DNA from: Opitutia bacterium
Lineage (GTDB): Bacteria > Verrucomicrobiota > Verrucomicrobiia > Opitutales > UBA953
DNA: 63,409 nt
NCBI GenBank assembly: GCA_947470855.1
Contig: CANIUQ010000009.1
Location: 1 to 63,409, forward strand
Reading direction: 5' to 3'
Below are positions 49,287 through 60,589 of the stretch, piece after piece. The notes under the pieces are model-generated. The model was not told the DNA's origin. It made no database searches and saw only the letters and a program-made list of their open reading frames with translations. The translations under genes and the position numbers were made by a program. Position 1 is the first letter of the stretch; every line of letters begins with the position of its first letter.

Positions 49287-50066
49287 TTAACGATCGCGCC
49301 GATACCAAGCAAAGAACGCCCAGCCCATCGTGCTCAGCGAGAAGACCTCATTAAAGGCCTTCATAATAACCGCGCCCAAAATCATATCCTGACTCGCTGT
49401 CATCCAGGTGATGCGTGGAGCCAAGGTGTAGGTTTCATAAATAGGATTCTCGGCAAAAATCAGTGCCGCCCAAAGTGGCAAGTCAGCAACCATGAGGGCA
49501 AATGAGTATACCATCATCCCTCCGTAACTAATACGGGGTAAAATTTTGGACCGAGAAACCAAAGGCCAAGTCATGAGCAAAGCTGGCAAAAACATCATCC
49601 AGTGTTCGATGATGTGCACCGTGCGATTGCGTAAGGCCAATTCGTAAAGTTCTGGAAAATGCCAAACCGAAAAAGATAAGTTAAAAATAAGCCCAGCGAA
49701 TAACGGATGAACCAGAACCCGCAGAACCCTGGTCAGTCGCGGACGAGCCTCGAGAAAAGGATCCAACATCTGTGGAGGTATCCCCGATACAATTAATGGA
49801 GCTGCCAGATAAATAAGCAGCATGTGCTGGGCCATGTGAGCCGTAAAAAGAAAACCCTCACCCAATTGGTCCAACGGAGAGCCAACGGCAATATAACCCA
49901 ACAAAACACCAAGGTGAAAACGTACCGATGGCCAAAGGGGATAGGATTTTAAATCGGGTGCTAACTGGCGACGCCAAGGCCCGCAGGCCAAAGCATACAA
50001 CCACGAAGCCCCTACAATCACCATCAGAAGGAGAGGCTCAGTGTGCCAGTGGAGGGTAATGTTCAT
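49287..50066 (-). CDS. ctaG: Cytochrome c oxidase assembly protein CtaG, caa3 type
   Basis: The 259-aa product has about seven membrane helices. It carries CtaG_caa3 family landmarks: FTAHMAQHMLLIYLAAPLIV, VWHFPELYELALRN, HIIEHWMMFLPALLMTWPLV and DMILGAVIMKA. Conserved histidines in the membrane are thought to help copper delivery to CuB in B. subtilis-type caa3 oxidase. It is unrelated to the Cox11-type protein also called CtaG. ATG 50066 is preferred over a TTG at 50093. It is the last gene of the cox operon. Confidence 0.88.
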   Translation of the reverse strand: MNITLHWHTEPLLLMVIVGASWLYALACGPWRRQLAPDLKSYPLWPSVRFHLGVLLGYIAVGSPLDQLGEGFLFTAHMAQHMLLIYLAAPLIVSGIPPQMLDPFLEARPRLTRVLRVLVHPLFAGLIFNLSFSVWHFPELYELALRNRTVHIIEHWMMFLPALLMTWPLVSRSKILPRISYGGMMVYSFALMVADLPLWAALIFAENPIYETYTLAPRITWMTASQDMILGAVIMKAFNEVFSLSTMGWAFFAWYRRDR

Positions 50067-50131
50067 TAAACGATTGTGGACTCCACCCAGCAAAAGGGCT
50101 CGAAAGAAAATTTCGAACCCGAGAGAGATTT

Positions 50132-50461
50132 TCAGCTAAACCATTTCGTGTCGATACGATCGACATGAAACAAAGCCAACAAGGCAGCAAAGGTAGCAAA
50201 AGCTAAAGCCAAACCTGCGATAAAAACCCAGAAAAGCAGGCGATGGTCATAAATCAAATGCATGAACCAGAGAATAACCGCAAAGAACTTCACGGCCGAA
50301 AGAAGACAAAGCAGAGTGAAGATAACGGCCAGAGGTAGAGGGATGAAAATCAACACGATTTCCACGCCCGTGATGGCAGCCAACCACAGTGCTAGCGTAA
50401 TGAAGTGATGATATCGACGAACTTCTTCGGTGAGAAATTCTTTGGCTAAAGGTGCAGACAT
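50132..50461 (-). CDS. coxD: Cytochrome c oxidase subunit IV
   Basis: The 109-aa product has three hydrophobic helices and matches the bacterial COX4/CtaF (prokaryotic subunit IV) pattern: a hydrophilic N-terminus, LSAVKFFAVILWFMHLIYDHRLLFWVFIAG, and a short tail. The subunit stabilises the oxidase. It lies between subunit III (12 bp upstream) and ctaG. Confidence 0.85.
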   Translation of the reverse strand: MSAPLAKEFLTEEVRRYHHFITLALWLAAITGVEIVLIFIPLPLAVIFTLLCLLSAVKFFAVILWFMHLIYDHRLLFWVFIAGLALAFATFAALLALFHVDRIDTKWFS

Positions 50462-50473
50462 GATGAAGAAAAA

Positions 50474-51139
50474 TTATTTAGCGATGGGTAAACCCGTACC
50501 CCAGAAGCCATTCGGTCCTAGGTATTCGATGAGATATACCACAGTGAAGATGATAATCCAAACGATATCAACGAAGTGCCAATAAAGGCCAGCGACTTCA
50601 ACATCGAGCGCGCCCACATGGCCACCTAGTTTGCCAGTGAAACTATAGAAATAGAGTAAGATAAGCCAAAGCACACCGATAGCAACGTGGGTACCGTGCG
50701 TACCAGTCAACACGTAGAAGGTCGATCCGAACACACTGTTCTGTATCGTCAGCCCCATGTGATAGAAGTGAGTGAATTCGTAAACCTGACAGCCCAAGAA
50801 GATGAGACCAAAGATAATCACACCCAAAACATTACGACGGAAGGATTTGATTTGCCCTTTGTGCATCGCCGAAACCGCCAAAGCCATCAAGAACGAGGAC
50901 ATGAGGAGGATAAACGTCGAGAACGAGGTCAACTCGATATCAAACAAACGCTGCACGAAGTGTTGATGGCCTTCGGCATCGGTGAAACCCGTTGGATAGA
51001 GTTTACGATAGATTAAGTGGGTCGAAATGAGTGTTCCGAAGAACATGCAATCCGAAGCCAAAAAAAGCCACATGATGAGCTTCTTGTGGTCGATGCCCGT
51101 CGAAGTGGGGGCATGAGACGATTCAGCAACTTGAGACAT
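50474..51139 (-). CDS. coxC: Cytochrome c oxidase subunit III
   Basis: The 221-aa product has five to six membrane helices and the haem-copper oxidase subunit III signature: LIMWLFLASDCMFFGTLISTHL, FGSTFYVLTGTHGTHVAIGVLWLI, GLYWHFVDIVWIIIFTVVYL. It is a short form without the two extra helices of mitochondrial subunit III. It lies 21 bp after coxA. Confidence 0.92.
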   Translation of the reverse strand: MSQVAESSHAPTSTGIDHKKLIMWLFLASDCMFFGTLISTHLIYRKLYPTGFTDAEGHQHFVQRLFDIELTSFSTFILLMSSFLMALAVSAMHKGQIKSFRRNVLGVIIFGLIFLGCQVYEFTHFYHMGLTIQNSVFGSTFYVLTGTHGTHVAIGVLWLILLYFYSFTGKLGGHVGALDVEVAGLYWHFVDIVWIIIFTVVYLIEYLGPNGFWGTGLPIAK

Positions 51140-51160
51140 GAGATGAAAACGAGAAGAGAA

Positions 51161-53203
<2,043 letters not shown>

Positions 53204-53212
53204 GTGATAAAA

Positions 53213-54496
53213 TTATTTAAGGGTGAGTAAATATTCAGCGAGAGCGTCGAGTTCTTCATCAGTGAACTTCTGATGGCTTTCACGAAGACCAACGACATTG
53301 AACATCTTGTAGTAATGCATGCGGTTGCCGGGTTTAACATCTGCCGTCGGCTTGCCATCAGCCCCATGGGCAACACCAGAAGATCCAATCCACTTGATTA
53401 AATTCGCCTTCAACTGCGCTGAATCGACAGGCATCGATGCTTCTGTGTTCTTTTCTTTAAGTTCTAAAGCTAACTGAGCTTTGGGATCACGATTGTCGAG
53501 CCATGCACCAGCGAGCGATTTACGGGAAGCAATATGAGTCAGGTCAGGACCAAAATTTCCTGCACCGAAGTGACCAGAAATATTGTGGCACATGGCACAA
53601 GTCTTAGCTGCAAAGAGGGCTTTTCCTTTTTCAGCCTTAGATCCAGCCACGACAGGGACAGCATCAGTTTTTTGTGCCTTAACCCACTGAGCAAAAACTT
53701 CGGGTTCCACAACTTCACAGCGGAAAAGCATGTAAGCGTGAGAATCACCACAGAATTCAGCACACTGACCATAGTAGTGGCCGACTTCATCACCCTGAAT
53801 CCACATATAATTTTTACGACCTGGAATTAAATCCACCTTACCCGCGATTTTAGGAATCCAGAATGAGTGAATGACATCTTCGGAACGAAGATTGATGCGC
53901 ACAGCTTTGCCGCGTGGAATATAAATTTCATTAGGCACCGTTCGCTTTGCATCACTGGTTAACCCCAGTTGAGGATACTCAAAACGGAACCACCACTGCT
54001 TGCCAATCACATCGATTTCTAAAACTTGATCGGCGACTTCCTTAGCATAATTTTCTTTTCCACTGGCATCAACTCGAGGGTACCAAGCAGAGAGTTTAGA
54101 TGTGGCAACCGCTTCTTGGGGAACATCGTCTGTATACCAAATCGCGCTCAGTGTCGGAATCGCGATAAAAACTAGCGCCCCGATTGAGGCAGTAATTAAA
54201 CCAATTTCCACCAATGGATTGCCGTGACCCTCTTCCAACTTCGGCTTCACGACCTCACCAGGACGTGAACGGAATCGAGCGACAGCATAAACTAAGAGAC
54301 CACCGACCAAGACAAAGAGGACAATCACCAGATACACAGTGTCCATAAACACGTCGTACTGCACCTGAGCGACAGGCCCCTTGGGATCCAAAGTGGACTG
54401 ACGAACTTCAAGGTCGGCCCGAGAACAGGCGGTCATGAGCAGACCAAGGAAAGGGAGGACCAAAATGCCTACCCGATGGAAAAAGCGTGAAAACAT
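53213..54496 (-). CDS. coxB: Cytochrome c oxidase subunit II with fused cytochrome c
   Basis: The 427-aa product starts with a lipoprotein signal (LLMTAC, Cys24). Two membrane helices follow, then the cupredoxin domain with the CuA site (HSFWIPK, CAEFCGDSHAYM near residue 245). A C-terminal cytochrome c domain has CAMCH near residue 300 and a methionine in EASMPVDSAQL as likely sixth ligand. The fusion defines a caa3-type oxidase that receives electrons from a soluble or membrane cytochrome c. It is the first gene of coxB-A-C-D-ctaG. The leader next to the ATG shares the minus-strand motif AACCTTTCTT with sdhC. Confidence 0.95.
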   Translation of the reverse strand: MFSRFFHRVGILVLPFLGLLMTACSRADLEVRQSTLDPKGPVAQVQYDVFMDTVYLVIVLFVLVGGLLVYAVARFRSRPGEVVKPKLEEGHGNPLVEIGLITASIGALVFIAIPTLSAIWYTDDVPQEAVATSKLSAWYPRVDASGKENYAKEVADQVLEIDVIGKQWWFRFEYPQLGLTSDAKRTVPNEIYIPRGKAVRINLRSEDVIHSFWIPKIAGKVDLIPGRKNYMWIQGDEVGHYYGQCAEFCGDSHAYMLFRCEVVEPEVFAQWVKAQKTDAVPVVAGSKAEKGKALFAAKTCAMCHNISGHFGAGNFGPDLTHIASRKSLAGAWLDNRDPKAQLALELKEKNTEASMPVDSAQLKANLIKWIGSSGVAHGADGKPTADVKPGNRMHYYKMFNVVGLRESHQKFTDEELDALAEYLLTLK

Positions 54497-54749
54497 AAGA
54501 AAGGTTAATGTCAGTCGTCATCGAAGTTCCCTAAAACTATCACATTGGCAAGCATCGGCCTGCACTCGTTTGCGAACTTGAAACAAAAAATCCCTATCTA
54601 TAGTAAAATTATTTCTTAAGTTGTTAATAAACAGTTATTTATATTAAAAAATGCCCCATCATTTTCCCTTATGCCCCCAACCCTGCTCTCTTCTAATCAT
54701 AACAGGCCTTGGGTATTGCACTCAAAGAACGACGGTTTAACCCATCTTT
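54497..54749. other. 253-bp AT-rich intergenic region between coxB and folP
   Basis: Divergent genes flank this stretch. It has an AT-rich core (about 54590-54650), which includes a weak plus-strand TTGTTA / 15 bp / TATTAA pair. The folP promoter candidate is at 54716-54743. No frame with coding character is seen. The coxB promoter must lie here but I cannot place it with confidence. Confidence 0.55.
54716..54743 (+). promoter_or_regulatory. Candidate leaderless promoter for folP
   Basis: TTGCAC (54716-54721) and TAACCC (54738-54743) are 16 bp apart, and the -10 box ends 6 bp before the ATG at 54750. Confidence 0.45.
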
Positions 54750-55598
54750 ATGTCTTGGAAAAGTCCTCATGGCACTCCTCTGCCCGATTGGAGACAACGC
54801 ACCTTGATGATGGGAATCATCAACGTCACCCCTGACTCCTTCTCCGATGGCGGGCAGGCCCTCGAAATCGACAACGCCCTCAACAAAGCCTCTGAACTAC
54901 TCGAGCAAGGAGTCGATATTTTGGATCTGGGGGCCGAATCCACTCGACCAGGTTCAGAATTTATTTCCGCCGAAATCGAGTCTGCTCGACTGCTCCCCGT
55001 CCTTCGTACACTGCGAAAAAAATTTCCGCACGTCCCACTTTCAATTGATACCTATAAAGCCAGCGTAGCTAAAAGTTGCCTCGAAGAAGGAGCAGACATC
55101 ATTAACGATGTCGAAGGCGCACGTTATGAGAGTCGCGAAACCGATTCACCGATGGCTCGACTCTGCGCTCAAACAGGAGCCCCTCTCATTCTCATGCACC
55201 GCCGACGAGAAGTTATCACGCAAGATTTCTGGGGCTCCCTGATTCATGATTTAAAATTCAGTGTGCAACTCGCACTTCAAGCTGGAGTTAAACCAGAACA
55301 AATCTGGCTCGATCCAGGATTTGGATTTGGAAAAACACCGGCACAAAATCTGTGGCTCATTCGCCATTTAGAAAAAATCACGGCTTTAGGTTTTCCTGTT
55401 TTATTAGGAACAAGTCGCAAATCGACCTTGGGCTTGGTTCTTCAAGAAGCCGATCCGCTTAAGCGCGAGGAAGGCAATGAAGTCACCGCCGCTTGGGGGA
55501 TCGCTCAAGGATGCTCCATGATTCGAGCTCACGATTTTCGGCGACTCAAAAAAGTCATTACGGTGGCCGATGCCATTCGCCATAGTCCAAACCGGTAG
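54750..55598 (+). CDS. folP: Dihydropteroate synthase
   Basis: FolP condenses p-aminobenzoate with the pterin pyrophosphate to form dihydropteroate in folate synthesis, and is the sulfonamide target. The 282-aa TIM barrel has MMGIINVTPDSFSDGG, ILDLGAESTRPGSEFI, SIDTYKA, IINDVEG, and the phosphate/pterin site LLGTSRKSTLG. HDFRRLK near the C-terminus closes the site. It lies upstream of an antisense tRNA gene. Confidence 0.95.
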   Translation: MSWKSPHGTPLPDWRQRTLMMGIINVTPDSFSDGGQALEIDNALNKASELLEQGVDILDLGAESTRPGSEFISAEIESARLLPVLRTLRKKFPHVPLSIDTYKASVAKSCLEEGADIINDVEGARYESRETDSPMARLCAQTGAPLILMHRRREVITQDFWGSLIHDLKFSVQLALQAGVKPEQIWLDPGFGFGKTPAQNLWLIRHLEKITALGFPVLLGTSRKSTLGLVLQEADPLKREEGNEVTAAWGIAQGCSMIRAHDFRRLKKVITVADAIRHSPNR

Positions 55599-55622
55599 CT
55601 ATAAAAACTTTACCCCGTGGGG

Positions 55623-55698
55623 TGGAGCCAGCAGTCGGACTTGAACCGACAACCTGCCGCTTACAAGGCGGCTGCTCTGCCAATTGAGCTATGCTGGC
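55623..55698 (-). tRNA. tRNA-Thr (anticodon UGU)
   Basis: The minus strand folds into a complete cloverleaf. The 7-bp acceptor is GCCAGCA with TGCTGGC, the D arm is AGCTCAATTGGCAGAGC, and the anticodon arm GCCGC-CTTGTAA-GCGGC gives anticodon TGT (codon ACA). The T arm holds GGTTCAAGTCC, and the 3' CCA is encoded. The length is 76 nt including CCA. It lies alone between folP and a lipoprotein gene. Confidence 0.96.
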
Positions 55699-55824
55699 AA
55701 ACCCTCGAATAATCACTCTTTGTCAGCCCATCAGCCCATGTCAACCCATTGCCTTCCCTCTTTTAGGGGTTGAACCATGGGTTTAAATTGGCGAGAAAGT
55801 CACACCGTCTCAATAAAACACCCT

Positions 55825-57060
55825 ATGCGTTTTACCATCGCCCTTACAGCCCTCGGTCTTGGCTTAGTTGGTTGCTCTTCTTTGGAAGACAGCGAGGTTC
55901 GCCAGCAAACCATCGCCATCAGTTCCCAGCCGACAGGTGCAGCCGTTCGCATTGACGGTGAAGCCGTGGGACGTACCCCGACAACCATCACCTTAAGCAC
56001 AGATCAAGATTACGAACTCACTGCCGGCAAGGGAGGATTCAAGCCTGTCATCGCCACTCTCAAGCCCAAGCTTCGCAATAAATCCGACGGTAAAACCGAG
56101 TACGGATTCCCTGAAAAAATTAAAGTGACTCTAACAAAGTTACCAGGATCTGACGAAGTCGATGTTCCCAATGAATCGAAAGCCGAATTTGAATCGCTCG
56201 TTAATAAAGCCAATCCACCACCCGAAGGTCTCTCGAATAAAGTACACAATTCTACCGAATCTCTCGAAGAGAATGTCGCTGAAATGCGTTCCGCTGTAGC
56301 CGAAGTCAAAGAGCAGGAACTTAAACGCAGTCGAGAAGCAAACCGCAAACTAGAAGAGCTCGAAAAATCTTTAGCGAACAATCCTAACGCTGAACAAATT
56401 GCCGCCCTGCAAGCCTCGATTGAGGCTCAAAGAAAAGCCAACGAAGAAGCAGCTAAGAATTCCGATGAGTTAATTAAAGCCCTCTCTGAACGCAGCGAAA
56501 AGTTAATACAACTCAGCCAAAAAGCTAAAAATCCCCAGGCTGCTGAAGACCGCGAAGAAGCGGCTAAGCTTTACGCTGAGACGAAAGAAATGATGGAAAA
56601 AACTTTAGCCGAAATTAATGCCAAAACTACCGAAGCCATTGCGGCTCAAAAAGCTACACAAAGTGCCAATGCTGAATTGGGCGAAAACACCGCCAACTTG
56701 TTGAAGGCCTTGCAAGAGCACAAAGAAGAGAAACAGGCTAAGATGATTTCCACTAACAATATCAAAGCTAAACCTCCTGTTTCTGAATCCGATGAGGATC
56801 GCGAAGAGGCGGAGAAAATTTACGCTGAAGCCCGCAAAGTAGCCGGGGTGCCTGCCAACGAAAAATCGAGCGAAATGGAAACTCAACTCGCCAAAGCTAA
56901 AGCGGAAGCGGCTGCTGCCAAAGCCGAAGCCAAACGTCGCATCTACGCCGAATTCAACAGTCGAGTTGCCCTCCTCGAAAACCGTCAACGCTACGGCGAT
57001 ATCTCAGAAGAAGAATTTAAAGAACAACTCGCCGCCCTTCGCAAAGAGCTGGAACAGTAA
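55825..57060 (+). CDS. Lipoprotein with PEGA domain, long coiled coil and SHOCT-like tail
   Basis: From ATG 55825 the 411-aa product starts with a lipoprotein signal (MRFTIALTALGLGLVGCSS, Cys17). An upstream ATG at 55777 is in frame but would bury the signal. Residues 25-95 form a PEGA domain (ISSQPTGAAVRIDGEAVGRTPTTITL). Residues 105-370 are a highly charged Ala/Glu/Lys-rich coiled coil with repeated EDREEAxKxYAE units at about 235 and 330. The last 30 residues (LLENRQRYGDISEEEFKEQLAALRKEL) resemble a SHOCT oligomerisation motif. I infer an elongated, membrane-anchored structural or scaffold protein in the periplasm. A strong terminator follows. Confidence 0.8.
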   Translation: MRFTIALTALGLGLVGCSSLEDSEVRQQTIAISSQPTGAAVRIDGEAVGRTPTTITLSTDQDYELTAGKGGFKPVIATLKPKLRNKSDGKTEYGFPEKIKVTLTKLPGSDEVDVPNESKAEFESLVNKANPPPEGLSNKVHNSTESLEENVAEMRSAVAEVKEQELKRSREANRKLEELEKSLANNPNAEQIAALQASIEAQRKANEEAAKNSDELIKALSERSEKLIQLSQKAKNPQAAEDREEAAKLYAETKEMMEKTLAEINAKTTEAIAAQKATQSANAELGENTANLLKALQEHKEEKQAKMISTNNIKAKPPVSESDEDREEAEKIYAEARKVAGVPANEKSSEMETQLAKAKAEAAAAKAEAKRRIYAEFNSRVALLENRQRYGDISEEEFKEQLAALRKELEQ

Positions 57061-57083
57061 AAACACTTCTTTTTTACTAAATC

Positions 57084-57113
57084 AAAAGCCCAGCAACAAA
57101 CTGGGCTTTTTTG
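57084..57113 (+). terminator. Rho-independent terminator after lipoprotein gene
   Basis: AAAAGCCCAG (57084-57093) and CTGGGCTTTT (57101-57110) pair perfectly around a 7-nt loop, followed by more Ts. It lies 24 bp after the stop codon. Confidence 0.93.
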
Positions 57114-57147
57114 TTGGAACATTCAACAAAGATGGCACCTTGAGTTC

Positions 57148-58239
57148 ATGTCCGAACCATTGCAGCGCACTCCTCTTTACGACCTCCACGTCGAACTTGG
57201 CGCCCGCTTAGTTCCCTTTGCTGGATGGGAAATGCCCGTGCAATATTCAGGCATCATCGAAGAGCATCTAGCGGTCCGACGCGCTGCAGGTTTATTTGAT
57301 GTCTCACACATGGGAGAAGTACGCGTACGTGGACGAGATGCGGCAGCTTTCTTGGATCGAGTAATGACCAACGAAATGTCTACACTCAAACCTGGAGCAG
57401 CTCGCTATACCCTCATGTGCCAACCCGACGGTGGCTGCGTGGATGATTTAATCGTCTACCGTTTTTCTGAAAATGAGTTTTTCATCTGCCTCAACGCATC
57501 CAATGCAGCCAAAGACATTCAATGGCTTCGCGACCACGTGGGTACGGCGAAAGTTGAAATCATCGATGAATGCAAACTTTGGGCGCAACTAGCTTTACAG
57601 GGACCTCTCGCAGAAAAAATTCTCAGTCTAGTCACAACCCTACCCCTCGCCTCAATTAAACGGTTCGGCTTCTTAGTTGGAGAAATAGCGGGCGCCTCAG
57701 GTTGCGTTGTCTCGCGCACGGGCTACACTGGCTCCGCAGGCTTTGAAATTTACCTTCCCGCCGCCTCTGGCATTCAAGTCGAGCGTGCGCTTCTGACCTC
57801 TGGCAAAGCACATGGACTCATTCCCGTTGGACTCGGCGCCCGAGACTCACTCCGACTGGAAGCCAATTATCCGCTCTACGGTCACGAAATTTCTGAACGA
57901 ATTTCTCCCATCCAAGCCGGCCTTGGCTGGACGGTGAAATTTAATAAAGAACAATTCATTGGTCGCGAAGCACTGCGACGCCAAGCCGAAGGCGGACCTA
58001 CCTCCTCGGTTGTTTTGTTTTCCCTTAATGATCGTCGCATTGCCCGACAAGGGGCCACGGTATACGCAGGCGAAACGCCCGTTGGCGAAGTTCTCTCGGG
58101 CACCTTCTCGCCAACCATGAATAAACCCATCGGCACAGCCCTCGTCGCCGCAGGATACGTAAATTCTGAACAATTAACCGTCGACATCCGAGGAACTCGT
58201 CTACCATTAACCATCTCTGTCACCCCCTTCGTAAAATAA
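57148..58239 (+). CDS. gcvT: Glycine cleavage system T protein (aminomethyltransferase)
   Basis: GcvT transfers the methylene group from the H-protein lipoyl arm to tetrahydrofolate and releases ammonia. The 363-aa product has [33 protein letters not shown], and [37 protein letters not shown], the catalytic Asp/folate region, is also intact. It lies 14 bp before gcvH. No gcvP or lpd is in the window. Confidence 0.95.
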   Translation: MSEPLQRTPLYDLHVELGARLVPFAGWEMPVQYSGIIEEHLAVRRAAGLFDVSHMGEVRVRGRDAAAFLDRVMTNEMSTLKPGAARYTLMCQPDGGCVDDLIVYRFSENEFFICLNASNAAKDIQWLRDHVGTAKVEIIDECKLWAQLALQGPLAEKILSLVTTLPLASIKRFGFLVGEIAGASGCVVSRTGYTGSAGFEIYLPAASGIQVERALLTSGKAHGLIPVGLGARDSLRLEANYPLYGHEISERISPIQAGLGWTVKFNKEQFIGREALRRQAEGGPTSSVVLFSLNDRRIARQGATVYAGETPVGEVLSGTFSPTMNKPIGTALVAAGYVNSEQLTVDIRGTRLPLTISVTPFVK

Positions 58240-58253
58240 TCCTCACGCCACCT

Positions 58254-58634
58254 ATGAGCCAAGTTCCTGCCACCTTACGTTACACCAAAGACCATGAATG
58301 GGTAAGACAAGAATCTGACGGCACGGTAACAATCGGCATCACCGATCACGCTCAAGCCGCTTTGGGCGATGTCACTTTTGTTGACCTACCTAAGGCCGGT
58401 AAAACCTTCTCCACTGGTGAAGTTTTTGGCACAGTGGAATCAGTCAAAGCCGCCTCCGATCTTTACTGCCCAATCGCTGGCGAAGTTGTCGAAGCCAATG
58501 CTCAATTGAACGACAGCCCCGATTTAGTAAATCGGGAGCCCTACGGCGGTGCGTGGATGATCCGAGTTAAGCCCAAAAATCCCGCAGAAGTGAATCAGCT
58601 CCTCGATGCGGCGGCCTACTCAGCGACTCTCTAA
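58254..58634 (+). CDS. gcvH: Glycine cleavage system H protein
   Basis: GcvH is the lipoylated carrier of the glycine cleavage complex. The 126-aa product has YTKDHEWV, GITDHAQAALGDVTFVDLP, and the lipoylation site lysine in GTVESVKAASDLYCP (about residue 64). It ends with the family-typical C-terminus. It follows gcvT by 14 bp and has no Shine-Dalgarno. Confidence 0.96.
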   Translation: MSQVPATLRYTKDHEWVRQESDGTVTIGITDHAQAALGDVTFVDLPKAGKTFSTGEVFGTVESVKAASDLYCPIAGEVVEANAQLNDSPDLVNREPYGGAWMIRVKPKNPAEVNQLLDAAAYSATL

Positions 58635-58662
58635 GACGCTCTCGAGAAGGCCACAGGCACAC

Positions 58663-58690
58663 TTGCCCTTTGGCGACGAAGGTTTATTGT
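58663..58690 (+). promoter_or_regulatory. Candidate leaderless promoter for thiH
   Basis: TTGCCC (58663-58668) and TATTGT (58685-58690) are 16 bp apart, and the -10 box ends 7 bp before the ATG at 58698. It separates thiH from gcvH. Confidence 0.5.
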
Positions 58691-58697
58691 GCCTGTA

Positions 58698-59837
58698 ATG
58701 TCTTTTGCCGAAATCCACGCCTCCTACCCTTGGGAGAAAGTTCTGCAATCCATTCAGGCAAAAACGCCTTCGGATGTTCAGCGCGCCATCATGCGTGCGG
58801 AAAACGGACAGTGCGATTTAGACGATTTTCAGGCTTTGATTTCTCCCGCAGCCACTCCTTACCTCGAAACCCTCGCTCGCCTTAGCCAAGAAAAAACCCT
58901 TCGTCGATTTGGTCGTACCATCCAACTCTTTGCTCCCGCCTATCTCTCCAACGAGTGTCAAAACGTCTGCACTTATTGCGGATTTTCAGCAGGGAATAAA
59001 ACCCCCCGCCGCACTTTAAATCCTGCGGAAATTTTACGCGAAGCGGGCGCACTCAAGAAACTTGGTTTCGAGCACGTGCTTCTCCTCACGGGAGAATCGA
59101 ATAAAATCGCCGTTCCCTATTTCACCGCCGCCCTCGATTTACTACGCCCTCACTTTTCCTCGCTCTCGATGGAGGTGCAACCAATGGAAACTGCCGAATA
59201 CTTAGAATTACGAAAACACGGATTAAACGCGGTTTTGGTTTACCAAGAAACGTATCACAAAGAAACGTATCAACAGCATCATCCGAAAGGCAGAAAATCT
59301 GATTTCGCTTGGCGTCTCGACGCCCCCGATCGCATCGGCCAAGCCGGAGTACATAAAATCGGTTTAGGCGCCCTCTTTGGTTTAGAAGACTGGCGAACAG
59401 AATGTTTTTTTACCGCACTTCACTTACAATGGCTCGAGCGTAAACATTGGCGCAGCCGGTTTAGCGTTTCTTTCCCGCGCCTACGTCCCCACGAAGGAAA
59501 TTTAAGTCCCAAAGTGGAAATGACTGATCGCCACTTAGTCCAAGCGATTTGTGCTTTTCGAATTTTCAATGGCGAACTCGAACTCACTTTGAGCACTCGC
59601 GAAAGTCCCGCCTTCCGCAATCACGCTTTCAAGTGCGGTATCACGACGATGAGTGCAGGCTCACGAACAAACCCCGGAGGCTACGCCGAGGGTAAAGAAG
59701 CATCGCTCGAACAATTCGCCATCGAAGATGAAAGGTCTCCCACAGAAATCGCGTCGATGTTGCGGGAAGCTGGCTACGAAACGATTTGGAAAGACTGGGA
59801 CCTTTCTTACGATCAACCCGTTGCTTCTGTTTTATGA
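58698..59837 (+). CDS. thiH: 2-iminoacetate synthase (radical SAM, thiamine biosynthesis)
   Basis: ThiH cleaves tyrosine with a 5'-deoxyadenosyl radical to give dehydroglycine (2-iminoacetate) for the thiazole ring of thiamine. The 379-aa product has the radical-SAM cysteines in NECQNVCTYCGFS (about residues 84-96). LLLTGESNK, VYQETYHKETYQ, GLGALFGLEDWR and SFPRLRP are further ThiH landmarks. I choose ATG 58698 over GTG 58689. No other thi gene is in the window. Its stop overlaps rsmE by ATGA. Confidence 0.92.
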   Translation: MSFAEIHASYPWEKVLQSIQAKTPSDVQRAIMRAENGQCDLDDFQALISPAATPYLETLARLSQEKTLRRFGRTIQLFAPAYLSNECQNVCTYCGFSAGNKTPRRTLNPAEILREAGALKKLGFEHVLLLTGESNKIAVPYFTAALDLLRPHFSSLSMEVQPMETAEYLELRKHGLNAVLVYQETYHKETYQQHHPKGRKSDFAWRLDAPDRIGQAGVHKIGLGALFGLEDWRTECFFTALHLQWLERKHWRSRFSVSFPRLRPHEGNLSPKVEMTDRHLVQAICAFRIFNGELELTLSTRESPAFRNHAFKCGITTMSAGSRTNPGGYAEGKEASLEQFAIEDERSPTEIASMLREAGYETIWKDWDLSYDQPVASVL

Positions 59838-60583
59838 GTCCACAACGCGCCTGGCTAGAACCCTCACAAGCTAAACAATGCTCCACCGGCGCTCAGATTA
59901 AACTCTCGCCCGAGGAGAGCGCCCATGTGGTGCGCAGTCAACGTGCACGACGAGGTGATGTTTTAATCTTAATCGACGGTGAAGGGCTTTTAGCTGAAGG
60001 AAAACTCATTTCCGCTGATGGCGATGGCGCAATGGTTGAAGTCGTACGCACACGCACTTCGCCTCGCCCGACACCCGAAATTCACATCGCACAAGGGATG
60101 CCCAAAGGCGGGACGATGGATGACTTAGTACGCAATGTATGCGAGGCTGGCGTCAGCGTGGTCATCCCCCTAGAAACAGCACGGTGCGAACTCAAACTAG
60201 ACGAAGAACGCAAACGCACCAAAATGCTACGCTGGCATCAGCAGGCCATCGAGGCCTGTAAACAATCGGGCAATCCTTGGCTGGCACATATTGAAACACC
60301 GCTACGTTTTGCCGAATGGATTGAAAAATTGCCTACACGAACTGAGGGTGAAATTCGCCTCCTTGGATCTCTAGACTTCGATGCTGTTGCCATCCGCGAT
60401 TTATCACTCAAATCTTCCTCTAAAATTCTTTGGCTCATCGGCCCCGAAGGCGATTTAACTTCGGCGGAACAAGAAGCAGCCAGAGTCGCGGGGTTTATTC
60501 CCGTCTCACTCGGACCCACCGTCCTTCGTGCGGAAAATGCCGCACTCGCCTGCGTTGCGATTACAAACGCGCTAGCAAGATAA
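59834..60583 (+). CDS. rsmE: 16S rRNA (uracil(1498)-N3)-methyltransferase
   Basis: RsmE methylates U1498 of 16S rRNA and belongs to the SPOUT (knotted) fold. The 249-aa product has an N-terminal PUA-like part (HVVRSQRARRGDVLILIDGEG). The SAM-binding knot follows with AIEACKQSGNPWLAHIETP, WLIGPEGDLTSAEQEAARVAGF and SLGPTVLRAENAALACV. The start ATG overlaps the thiH stop; the frame stays open upstream inside thiH but is unconserved. A repeat-derived hairpin follows. Confidence 0.94.
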   Translation: MSPQRAWLEPSQAKQCSTGAQIKLSPEESAHVVRSQRARRGDVLILIDGEGLLAEGKLISADGDGAMVEVVRTRTSPRPTPEIHIAQGMPKGGTMDDLVRNVCEAGVSVVIPLETARCELKLDEERKRTKMLRWHQQAIEACKQSGNPWLAHIETPLRFAEWIEKLPTRTEGEIRLLGSLDFDAVAIRDLSLKSSSKILWLIGPEGDLTSAEQEAARVAGFIPVSLGPTVLRAENAALACVAITNALAR

Positions 60584-60589
60584 TAGAGA

